Origin: JANNBN01 sp963763885
Lineage (GTDB): Bacteria; Actinomycetota; Acidimicrobiia; Acidimicrobiales; JANYDT01
Direction of reading: 5' to 3'
NCBI GenBank assembly: GCA_963763885.1
Contig: CAVXQD010000007.1
Location: 1 to 64,000, forward strand
Length of the DNA: 64,000 nucleotides
The notes beneath the pieces were generated by a model. It saw only the letters and a list, made by a program, of their open reading frames with translations. It ran no database searches and was not told the origin of the DNA. Positions 9,809-16,088 of this stretch are shown piece after piece. Position 1 is the stretch's first letter. Each line of letters starts with the position of its first letter. The translations under genes and the position numbers were made by a program.

Positions 9809-10189
9809 GAGGAACCTCCACGGGTAGGTGTGCGGTTGCGTGGTGCCGCGGGGTGTTGCGTCCCCGGCAGTTGCATATCCGCTCGCGAGAACGCGCCAGC
9901 AGACAACGTTTGGAAAGTTCTCTGAGGCGGGATTCAGCTCCACACCTCACCTATTCGCACCGAAACTCGCCGAAGCGCCAAAAGTTTCTGGCAACCGGCT
10001 CAGCCGGACCTTGGCCGCCCCACCCCGCTGACCGCAGCGGCGAGGTCAAGACGGAGCTCCCGCAGCGCAGCGACGAAGAACGGTCTTGACGCCGTGGCGA
10101 GGATCAGCCACATCCTGAAATCAGGGAGCGGACCTGGGCGTCGGGAAGCCGGACACGACTCTTGTCCCGATCGATGACAGCATGCCTGC
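9809..10189. other. Divergent intergenic region, possible oriT/promoter region
   Basis: 380 bp without a credible gene, between the mobilization operon (minus) and the PLD-like gene (plus). It includes a short perfect inverted repeat CCGGCT-C-AGCCGG at 9995-10007. A location upstream of the relaxase operon is where an origin of transfer would often sit, but I see no recognisable nic site, so this is only a suggestion. Confidence 0.3.
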
Positions 10190-10660
10190 ATGGGATGGAA
10201 GAACGACAGCCATGGATTTCTGTTTAAGTCGGGCGAGCTCAAGCTCTACCGACGAACTCACACATGGGGAATGAAGCTTTCGCAATTGGATAAGCAGTCC
10301 GGGACAGTGCGAATCGTCACCTATCGGCTTCCGGGGGGCAAAGGGGACCCTTACTACGAAGCGCAGATCGCCCGCCGACCGATGAACATGTTCGTCCTAA
10401 TAGGTGTAGGCGACAGCGATTCTCAGGTCGAGCATGCGAAGCGCTTGAAGGATCGATTTCCAAACGTTCGAGTCGCCGTGCACAACACTCTTCACATCAA
10501 GGCAGTTTCAATCGAACCAAAGACTCTGTATGTGGGGTCGGCAAATTTCGGGAACTCATCGTGGTCCGACCTTACGCTCGGCGTGCGCTCGGCGGAGGCC
10601 CATGAGTACTTCGTGGATTCGATATTCGTTCCACTTTGGGATGAGGCAGCCGAACTCTGA
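10190..10660 (+). CDS. Phospholipase-D-like protein (single, degenerate HKD motif)
   Basis: 156 aa. The C-terminal half carries a PLD-type motif: HIKAVSIEP followed by LYVGSANFGNSSW. This fits HxK(x)4D...GSANF, except that the Asp is replaced by Glu, and there is only one copy. Single-motif PLD nucleases (Nuc, BfiI, Zuc) work as dimers, so a nuclease or phosphodiesterase role is possible. The protein could equally be the 3' remnant of a two-motif enzyme, because the N-terminal 60 residues lack a recognisable domain. It lies in element cargo with no close co-directional partner. Activity is uncertain given the HKE variant. Confidence 0.6.
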   Translation: MGWKNDSHGFLFKSGELKLYRRTHTWGMKLSQLDKQSGTVRIVTYRLPGGKGDPYYEAQIARRPMNMFVLIGVGDSDSQVEHAKRLKDRFPNVRVAVHNTLHIKAVSIEPKTLYVGSANFGNSSWSDLTLGVRSAEAHEYFVDSIFVPLWDEAAEL

Positions 10661-10707
10661 TCTAGGCGGGGAGCGAAAGCCCGCTTCGATGGTGAAATCC
10701 TCGGTGG

Positions 10708-11310
10708 TCAGGCTCGTTTCGCCGAAATGTCTGTCGCAACGACCTCGACGACCGAACCCTTCAACAGAACGATCCAGTGGCGAAGGGAAGTGATCGTCGA
10801 TGGATCGTGCCTCAGGTGTACCGAGTTGATACTCCGGCACTCCTCGATCAACGCACTGTTTTGTACTTCGCCGGCCCAGTGGATATCACGAAGCCCTTTA
10901 TCCCAGAGTCGGTGACCCGACCGCGCCTCGTCGTTCGGCGAACCCATTCGAAACGAGCGAACTCCTGACCAACTGATCAAGACCTGCCGTTCATCGCTGT
11001 CGTCCGGATGCGCGTCGAGCATGAGCAAAGCGGAGCCACCCTCGCTTCCGTGAAATTCGCCGTGCTCGGTGTTCGGTTCCCATTCGACGCCAATGTCGTA
11101 AGGCACGACGGACTCACTTCGCGCAGACCCAAGCTTCGTCGCTTCGACCCCTCCGAGCCGTACCGAGTAATCGGCGTCGCGATGTCGACCGCTCAGCGCC
11201 GAGCGTTCCGCTGCCTCGATCTCGCCGGCTAACTCAACGCGAGCTTGAGCTCGGCCCGCCGGTGTTGCCTTACTGAGCTTCTTGATCTCCGACCACTTCT
11301 TGACGCCCAT
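10708..11310 (-). CDS. Unknown protein, last gene of a toxin/antitoxin-like operon
   Basis: 200 aa, no family recognised. The N-terminus MGVKKWSEIKKLSKATP followed by a charged helix (RVELAGEIEAAE) resembles the start of many small actinobacterial HTH/antitoxin proteins. Nearly the same start occurs in the decayed ORF at 14789-14860. The rest is a predicted mixed alpha/beta region ending WIVLLKGSVVEVVATDIS. It follows the HTH protein at 11330 by 19 bp on the same strand, so it is probably the third gene of that operon. Function unknown. Confidence 0.55.
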   Translation of the reverse strand: MGVKKWSEIKKLSKATPAGRAQARVELAGEIEAAERSALSGRHRDADYSVRLGGVEATKLGSARSESVVPYDIGVEWEPNTEHGEFHGSEGGSALLMLDAHPDDSDERQVLISWSGVRSFRMGSPNDEARSGHRLWDKGLRDIHWAGEVQNSALIEECRSINSVHLRHDPSTITSLRHWIVLLKGSVVEVVATDISAKRA

Positions 11311-11329
11311 GCGACTCCTCCCCGTTCCG

Positions 11330-11611
11330 TCAGACCGTTTCGGTCACGGCGCCATAGCGCTGTTGAGCGGCTTGAGCCGATGTGCCGAGAAGCGTACCGA
11401 TCTTCGCCCACGAGAGTCCGTCAGCCCGAGCAGCTTCGACTGCTTCAACGATCTGGCGTTCTGTTCGTGCGCGTGCGAGCGCTGCTCGTTGGAGCAGGTA
11501 CTCCGAGACTGGCCGCTCGGTTCCGTCGGCTGGGTCGAAGTCTTCGAACTTCTTGGCGAGCTCGTCGGCATGGTCAAGGATCTCTTGGATGGTGCGGGGC
11601 ATGTCGTTCAC
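11330..11611 (-). CDS. Small HTH protein, candidate antitoxin
   Basis: 93 aa. The N-terminal half is acidic and helical (TIQEILDHADELAKKFEDF). The C-terminal half is a helix-turn-helix: ADGLSWAKIGTLLGTSAQAAQQRYG, the sigma-70-region-4-like type often seen in actinobacterial antitoxins. Its start overlaps the stop of the 11608-11835 gene by four bases, a spacing typical of toxin-antitoxin pairs. Part of its sequence (TIQETLDHADELAKKFE) recurs in the remnant near 14690-14745, so the module has been duplicated in this element. Confidence 0.6.
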   Translation of the reverse strand: MNDMPRTIQEILDHADELAKKFEDFDPADGTERPVSEYLLQRAALARARTERQIVEAVEAARADGLSWAKIGTLLGTSAQAAQQRYGAVTETV

Positions 11612-11835
11612 CTCAGGTACTTGTTGCGTGCGGGCATGGCATGGATCACGAACTCGATTCCGTCGGCCGTAGAGACGCCGACCTCGAGGAGCCGGGCCGC
11701 GTGGTCGGGGCCGATCAGCATCGTGAGGTTGTCGTCGGGCAGATCGATGATTCGGATCGGGTGGCGGTAGGCGTGGAGGATGTCCTCGTCGGCGACGCCA
11801 TGACGGCGAGCGCTGGCCAGGATCACGGGGTCCAC
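11608..11835 (-). CDS. Small conserved protein, candidate toxin
   Basis: 75 aa. It begins MDPVILASARRHGVADEDILHAYRHP and ends VIHAMPARNKYL. This is the pattern of a widespread small actinobacterial protein that resembles BrnT/DUF4258-like compact alpha/beta folds and is usually followed by a small HTH partner. Stop overlaps the next start (ATGA), indicating translational coupling. A toxin role rests on size and arrangement only; no catalytic residues can be assigned from the sequence. Confidence 0.55.
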   Translation of the reverse strand: MDPVILASARRHGVADEDILHAYRHPIRIIDLPDDNLTMLIGPDHAARLLEVGVSTADGIEFVIHAMPARNKYLR

Positions 11836-11947
11836 CGCATCAAGTTAGCTTGACGTACCCGCAATCGCAACGGTTGGCCGGTTGAAGGAAGCCCGCATCG
11901 CAAGGCGCGGACCCTATGTGGACGAGCAACGTGAGAAAGTTGACCGG

Positions 11948-12259
11948 ATGGGGTGGGCTACAGGACACATCGCGACACTCAAGGCTGGCGAGGCCGTGGA
12001 GTTCCGACCGCGCCGGAGCTCCATGCGCGGTCGAATCGACTCCGGGCAACTCTGCCGTGTCGAGCCGGTGGCCCCGTCGGACATTGAAGTCGACGACATC
12101 GTGCTGTGCAAAGTGAGCGGCCACGACTACCTCCATCTCGTAAGGCGACACAAGGCCCACGCTTCCTTATCGGCAACAATTGCGGCAGGAACGAACGGAT
12201 GGATCACCAGCAACGCCATCTTTGGGCGCTGCACGAGAGTTAGGACTGAACGTGGCTGA
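11948..12259 (+). CDS. S24/S26 (LexA/signal-peptidase-like) mini-protein, locally frameshifted
   Basis: 103 aa from ATG 11948. It is a paralog of the protein at 19011. It has the core of the S24/S26 fold without an HTH: SSMRGRIDSG with the catalytic-type Ser-Met, then DIEVDDIVLCKV and a C-terminal GTNGWITSNAIFGRC. Compared with the paralog, a base is missing near 12140 and one is gained near 12190. A 15-residue stretch therefore reads HASLSATIAA instead of GPRFLIGNN, while both ends stay in frame. That stretch holds the position of the candidate catalytic Lys, so this copy is probably inactive. It overlaps the next gene by eight bases. Confidence 0.65.
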   Translation: MGWATGHIATLKAGEAVEFRPRRSSMRGRIDSGQLCRVEPVAPSDIEVDDIVLCKVSGHDYLHLVRRHKAHASLSATIAAGTNGWITSNAIFGRCTRVRTERG

Positions 12260-13133
12260 CCCTCGACTCATCGAACTCCTCACGCAAGGGGCGAAGGCAT
12301 GGAACGCTGCTCGAGCTCAAGGAGCGGTTCCCCGGCACCCGGATTTGAGCCACGCAGACCTACGAGGAATCCGGCTGATTGGCATCGACTTCGATGGGGC
12401 CGACCTCTCGCACGCGGACCTCACAGGAGCAACGCTCCCGTACGCGAGTTTCAAAGGTGCGACTGTCCGAGAGGCCCTGCTGATCAAGGCCGTTTTGGCT
12501 GGCACAAAAGCGAACGACGCCAAGCTCCGAGGGGCGAACCTTTCCGAAGCAGACCTCACCGACTCGACGTTCGACGGTGCCGACCTCACAGGCGCGGACC
12601 TTCGCTACGCCAAGCTCGATAGATGCCGACTCATTGACGCAACACTCATTCAGGTGCTCACAACCGGGAACCTCGACCGGGCTATTCACAGCAGCGCGCC
12701 CGAAATCTTCGCTGCTCTCCCATCGGACCGCACCTTGTCCCTCAGTTTCGCAATCGATAATGAGGCCGACCCCTCATGGCCACGAGTCGTGATCCTCGTC
12801 GAGGGACACGACGTGTTCGGGTTACTCGGCCAAATCGGCTTTGCACCCTCCGAGCTGTTCTCGGCTACTGAACCGCTGGTACCGGCGGAGCCTGCGCGAC
12901 GGATCGCTCTGTACCGCTGCAACTGTGGCGAAGCAGGCTGCCAGTGCATCGCTCCGCTCATCCAGCGAGTCGGCGACGAAGTGCACTGGACCGACTTCCG
13001 CGACTTCACTGGCGTCTACGTGACGCCCGAGACCGACCCACAACCCGAGGGCGGACGGTCGTTGCCCATCCCGACACTTCGATTCGATGTAGCCACGTAT
13101 GACATCGCCGTTTCCAGGGGTCGACTTCTATGA
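12252..13133 (+). CDS. Pentapeptide-repeat protein with unknown C-terminal domain
   Basis: 293 aa from GTG 12252 (an in-frame start upstream at 12180 would overlap the S24-like gene more). Residues about 40-120 form a pentapeptide-repeat helix with the A(D/N)Lxx period: LSHADL, ADLSHADL, ANLSEADL, ADLTGADL. Such folds often mimic DNA or act as scaffolds. The C-terminal 130 residues (from about SFAIDNEAD) include a cysteine-rich patch CNCGEAGCQC and are unlike known pentapeptide proteins. Coupled to the S24-like gene by overlap. Role unknown. Confidence 0.65.
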   Translation: MADPRLIELLTQGAKAWNAARAQGAVPRHPDLSHADLRGIRLIGIDFDGADLSHADLTGATLPYASFKGATVREALLIKAVLAGTKANDAKLRGANLSEADLTDSTFDGADLTGADLRYAKLDRCRLIDATLIQVLTTGNLDRAIHSSAPEIFAALPSDRTLSLSFAIDNEADPSWPRVVILVEGHDVFGLLGQIGFAPSELFSATEPLVPAEPARRIALYRCNCGEAGCQCIAPLIQRVGDEVHWTDFRDFTGVYVTPETDPQPEGGRSLPIPTLRFDVATYDIAVSRGRLL

Positions 13134-13202
13134 ATAGCGCCCATTGCTCTGAGACGCAGCAGAACGAATCCGCAGTGGAAAGACCCTTAAGGGGCCGCGG
13201 CC

Positions 13203-13838
13203 ATGCAACGTAGCGCTCCGAACGAGCGGCTCCTGCTCGATAGCTGTCTCGACGCGCTCGACGACATTTATGACCGACGCGAACTCGCTGAGGTTGGGGC
13301 GTACCGGCTTTTCACCGCCACTGCTGAAGCGCTGAGGGACACGCCTTGGAGCGCGCCGCTGCGCGAGGCTGCGGCCGCTCTCGCGAAGTTCGTCTACGGC
13401 GAACTTGATCCGATGGTGAAGAACCGGCTTGCACTGGAGGTGACAGGCGATCTGCGGGTCCGAATCGCTGCCAACAACCACTCGCATGAGCAGGACGCCG
13501 TCAGCCCTCGCGAAGCCCTGCACTTGAGACTGATGGCTGAGTACGAATGTTTCCCGACCTGGACTCTTGACGGGAAGCCGACCTTCAACATCGATCCGGC
13601 TGTTCTTGGCCTTTCCGTCGATCTTGTGGCCGCGCTTGATTCCTGGCGTTCGTGGTTCGACTCGACGTTTGATCGCGATGATCCACTCGCGAGCAAGTTC
13701 CGATCGTCTGCTGAAGAGGCGGCCTTCATCGAACTCGGTCGTCTGCTCGCCCGACGGCTGGCGATCGAAATCGGAACTGGCACTGTCGTCTCGTACAAGG
13801 CCGCTGGATCCATTGATCTCGATGAATACCGTGCCTGA
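13203..13838 (+). CDS. Unknown 211-aa protein
   Basis: No family recognised. The sequence is mostly helical with acidic and aromatic patches (YRLFTATAEALRDTPW, FPTWTLDGKPTF). No signal peptide or membrane segment. Coding character is good over the whole length, with a run of normal codon use and an ATG preceded by AAGGGGCCGCGGCC. It stands alone between the pentapeptide gene and a convergent gene at 14132. Cargo of the element; function not assignable. Confidence 0.55.
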   Translation: MQRSAPNERLLLDSCLDALDDIYDRRELAEVGAYRLFTATAEALRDTPWSAPLREAAAALAKFVYGELDPMVKNRLALEVTGDLRVRIAANNHSHEQDAVSPREALHLRLMAEYECFPTWTLDGKPTFNIDPAVLGLSVDLVAALDSWRSWFDSTFDRDDPLASKFRSSAEEAAFIELGRLLARRLAIEIGTGTVVSYKAAGSIDLDEYRA

Positions 13839-14131
13839 GCAACGTCCTGCCCAAAGGCGCTTGATAGCGGAACGCTGTGGCTCAGCGTCGGGAGCGCGAC
13901 GACTGTGAGTGATTCCTGGATCTGAATCCATCCTGAACCGGCCCCTGGTTTGTGCCCGCGTATTTTTGACACGCGAGCGAAAGACAGAAAATTCGGGCGC
14001 GCTGGCGGTGCCTTCGAGCAAGACTGTTGGTCGCATCCTCCTTGAACTCATCGACAGCAGCCGGGGCGTGAAGGACAACCCAGCGAACTTGCGGACCAGG
14101 AAAGCGAATGGATGGTTCGGTGGATCGCTAC

Positions 14132-14593
14132 TCAGTAGTCAGATAGTGCCGCCGAGGCGTCCATCAAGACCCGCAAGAGTTCGCCCTGCTCGATTCTTGC
14201 TTCGAGGATGTTGCCATCAGGCCGATCGACCCGTCGACACGTCACGACAAAATCAGAGCCGACACGAAATCCAAACGTAAACAGGTGGTCCGTAGTTGGC
14301 CCCCAGTGCATAAACCAAAATTTCTCCGCCGAACCATCATCCAATGCTTCGAGCCTCCGATGTTGTTCAGCGAAGCGATCCTCCGGAAACGGCTCGACCG
14401 GGACTACTTCCTCAGCGAGCTTGGTCGCCTCAGATACCAGCGCGCGGCGCATCTGCGGGACGTAAGCCAAGTTGTCTTCACTGGATGTTCGTTCGCCGCC
14501 AACCCACACATCAAAGACACGCAACGTCTTGTTCCGCTCGTGCCAATCTCCAACAGCCAAGGCGAATCGGACCGGGTCGCCAAACCAACGCAT
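14132..14593 (-). CDS. Unknown protein, probably N-terminally truncated
   Basis: 153 aa from the first ATG. The reading frame upstream (to about 14675) continues with protein-like sequence (IPEVQPQRFIAGARQRHPGWSD) but has no start codon before an in-frame stop. The true N-terminus may therefore have been lost or shifted. Tryptophan-rich (MRWFGDPVRF, FWFMHWGPTTDHLF). No family recognised. It follows the decayed TA-like remnant on the same strand, suggesting an old operon disrupted by deletion. Confidence 0.5.
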   Translation of the reverse strand: MRWFGDPVRFALAVGDWHERNKTLRVFDVWVGGERTSSEDNLAYVPQMRRALVSEATKLAEEVVPVEPFPEDRFAEQHRRLEALDDGSAEKFWFMHWGPTTDHLFTFGFRVGSDFVVTCRRVDRPDGNILEARIEQGELLRVLMDASAALSDY

Positions 14594-14679
14594 AACGTCA
14601 GACCAACCCGGATGACGTTGCCGAGCACCCGCTATGAAACGCTGGGGCTGAACTTCCGGGATTGCTACAAGCCGTCATC

Positions 14680-14860
14680 TCGTGCAAAAGCCAATCTCGA
14701 ACTTCTTGGCGAGTTCGTCAGCGTGATCGAGGGTCTCTTGGATTGTCCGACCTCCCACCCAAAGACCCATCTCGGCTTCGAGTTCGACTCATGCCTCGGC
14801 GCGGTCAGCTTCGGTCGCTTTGCTCAGTTTCTTGATCTCAGACCACTTCTTCGTACACAT
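14680..14860 (-). pseudogene. Decayed copy of the 10708-11611 TA-like genes
   Basis: From ATG 14860 the frame reads MCTKKWSEIKKLSKATEA, then hits TGA at 14789-14791 where the intact relative at 11310 has an Arg codon in the same context. Past the stop it continues VELEAEMG. It then reads RTIQETLDHADELAKKFE, which matches the N-terminus of the HTH protein at 11611. This looks like a fusion of remnants of two neighbouring genes after a deletion. Its ATG is three bases after the stop of the 14864 gene, so it was part of that operon. Confidence 0.65.
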
Positions 14861-14863
14861 CGA

Positions 14864-15055
14864 TCAACCCGTGGACGCTGCCCGAGACATCCGCAGGTCA
14901 TCGAGGAATGCAACGAGTTCATCGTCCGATTCGAAGACGTCCGCCGCCCACTCTTCGGTCGACACCATCGGACGGACACCCTGAGCCAGGGCAAGCTCGT
15001 CGATCGTCAGTGGACGAGTGGAGCGCAGAAGAGCGGGAGTGGGTTCGAGGATCAT
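14864..15055 (-). CDS. Small unknown protein, candidate antitoxin-like
   Basis: 63 aa from ATG 15055; an in-frame ATG at 15103 would add 16 residues. Acidic C-terminal half (STEEWAADVFESDDELVAFLDDLR). The longer reading frame upstream is an artefact of the plus-strand gene at 15173. It is transcribed divergently from the HTH gene and runs into the decayed remnant at 14860. Similar small acidic proteins occur in actinobacterial TA-like loci, but I cannot name the family. Confidence 0.45.
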   Translation of the reverse strand: MILEPTPALLRSTRPLTIDELALAQGVRPMVSTEEWAADVFESDDELVAFLDDLRMSRAASTG

Positions 15056-15172
15056 GTCGTCGAGCTCAATGGTAGAGGTCGATTCCCGACCAGCGCCCCA
15101 CATTCCAACGGGTTGAGCACCGGTCGGCCCAGGGGGCTTTCGTTTATTTCGTTCGTGCCGTAGGATCCCGGC

Positions 15173-15604
15173 ATGGCTCGCCCAACCGATCAGACCCTGG
15201 CTCGTGAGGCGCTCGACGCGCTCCGCAACAGCAAGTCCGTCAAGCTCAGCCTCCGCGGTGGCCGCACGGTGCAGGTGCCCGACAGCGCTCTCGATGGCTT
15301 CCTCGCCACGCTTGAGGCGGTAGCAGACGGGTCGACGGTCGAGATTGTTCGAACCGAGATCGAGGTCTCGACGCAACAGGCAGCACGAATCCTGAACGTC
15401 TCCCGGCCGACTGCGGTCCGGTTGTTCGACGCCGGCGAAATCGCGTCGCACAAAGTCGGCTCGCACCGCCGAGCCAAGCTCAAGGACGTTCTCACGTACC
15501 GCGACGCAGAAGCGACGCGCCGTCGCGCAGTACTCGACCAGATGGTGCGCGACGCCGAGAACATGGGCCTTCACGACGTCGAACCGCTGCCGTTCCGACG
15601 CTGA
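15173..15604 (+). CDS. Excisionase-family HTH protein, candidate antitoxin/regulator
   Basis: 143 aa. The N-terminal part (about 1-65) is a small alpha/beta unit. Residues about 65-110 are an excisionase-type helix-turn-helix (STQQAARILNVSRPTAVRLF, then GSHRRAKLKDVLTY). In actinobacteria this architecture is a common antitoxin paired with a PIN-domain toxin, but no PIN protein follows here. The stop overlaps the start of the 15604 gene by one base, so the two are an operon. It is the first gene upstream of the tRNA-like gene and the 777-aa protein, and may regulate that block. Confidence 0.7.
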   Translation: MARPTDQTLAREALDALRNSKSVKLSLRGGRTVQVPDSALDGFLATLEAVADGSTVEIVRTEIEVSTQQAARILNVSRPTAVRLFDAGEIASHKVGSHRRAKLKDVLTYRDAEATRRRAVLDQMVRDAENMGLHDVEPLPFRR

Positions 15605-15957
15605 TGTACAGAATCCCGACCGATCTCGACCTATCCGGTGCGGTCGGACAGCTCACGACGCAAGTTCGCGTAGGCCAGTTCGATCTCCAGTTCACGTTCG
15701 GCTCGGTCAACTTCGCAGCCCAGTCTCCGGTAAAACTCCTGCGCAACGACGAGCTGATTGCTACATGGGAAGAGGGCCGGTGGCCCGATCCCGGCTTCTA
15801 CGACATCATGAACACGTCCGTCTCGCGCTGCTACGTCGTCGACGATCGCCATATTGAGATCGACTTCGAAAACGGGCTCACGATGCGACTCGTCGACGAC
15901 TCGGACCAATACGAGTGCTTGCTCATCACCATCGACGGACAACTCTGGGTCATCTGA
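15604..15957 (+). CDS. Small unknown protein (DUF6188-like)
   Basis: 117 aa, beta-rich, resembling the small DUF6188-type proteins (pattern ...LDLSGAVGQLTTQVRVGQFDLQF... DDRHIEIDFENGLTMRL... ITIDGQLWVI); the family label is from memory and should be treated as tentative. No signal peptide. Start overlaps the preceding HTH gene (TGATG). It occupies the place where a PIN toxin usually follows this kind of HTH protein. The tRNA-like gene starts 58 bases after its stop. Confidence 0.55.
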   Translation: MYRIPTDLDLSGAVGQLTTQVRVGQFDLQFTFGSVNFAAQSPVKLLRNDELIATWEEGRWPDPGFYDIMNTSVSRCYVVDDRHIEIDFENGLTMRLVDDSDQYECLLITIDGQLWVI

Positions 15958-16015
15958 GGACGGCTTTGAAATCCGCGTGCGCGCTGAACCAACGGCGTGC
16001 GAAGATCGAAGCCTT

Positions 16016-16088
16016 CCGCGTGTAGCTCACCAGTCAGAGCACCGGGCTCCGGACCCGGAGGGAGCAGGGGCAGTACCTGCCATGCGGG
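16016..16088 (+). tRNA. tRNA-Arg(CCG)-like gene with non-canonical D- and T-loops
   Basis: All four stems fold with tRNA spacing. Acceptor CCGCGTG (16016-16022) pairs with CATGCGG (16081-16087; one G-U). D-stem GCTC/GAGC, anticodon stem CCGGG/CCCGG, and loop CTCCGGA gives anticodon CCG. The variable loop has 5 nt and the T-stem is GCAGG/CCTGC. Discriminator is G and no CCA is encoded. The T-loop reads GGCAGTA instead of TTCRANY, and the D-loop ACCAGTCA lacks GG, so the normal elbow contacts (G18-Psi55, G19-C56) are impossible. CC in the D-loop could instead face GG in the T-loop. GGCAG/CTGCC is an alternative hairpin in the T-arm. It lies within the mobile element, and its 3' strand contains the ATG of the next gene. 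A decoy, guide or regulatory tRNA mimic is more likely than a translating tRNA. Confidence 0.7.

Noticed and set aside
9809..10189. Definite oriT
   Set aside because: Only a 6-bp inverted repeat was found; no nic motif can be assigned, so it is left as a suggestion.
15056..15574. 5' extension of the small minus-strand gene at 14864
   Set aside because: It is antisense to the HTH gene at 15173; only the 63-residue end looks protein-like.
15854..16081. Upstream extension of the 777-aa protein
   Set aside because: It would overlap the DUF6188-like gene and the whole cloverleaf, and the sequence looks like out-of-frame translation.
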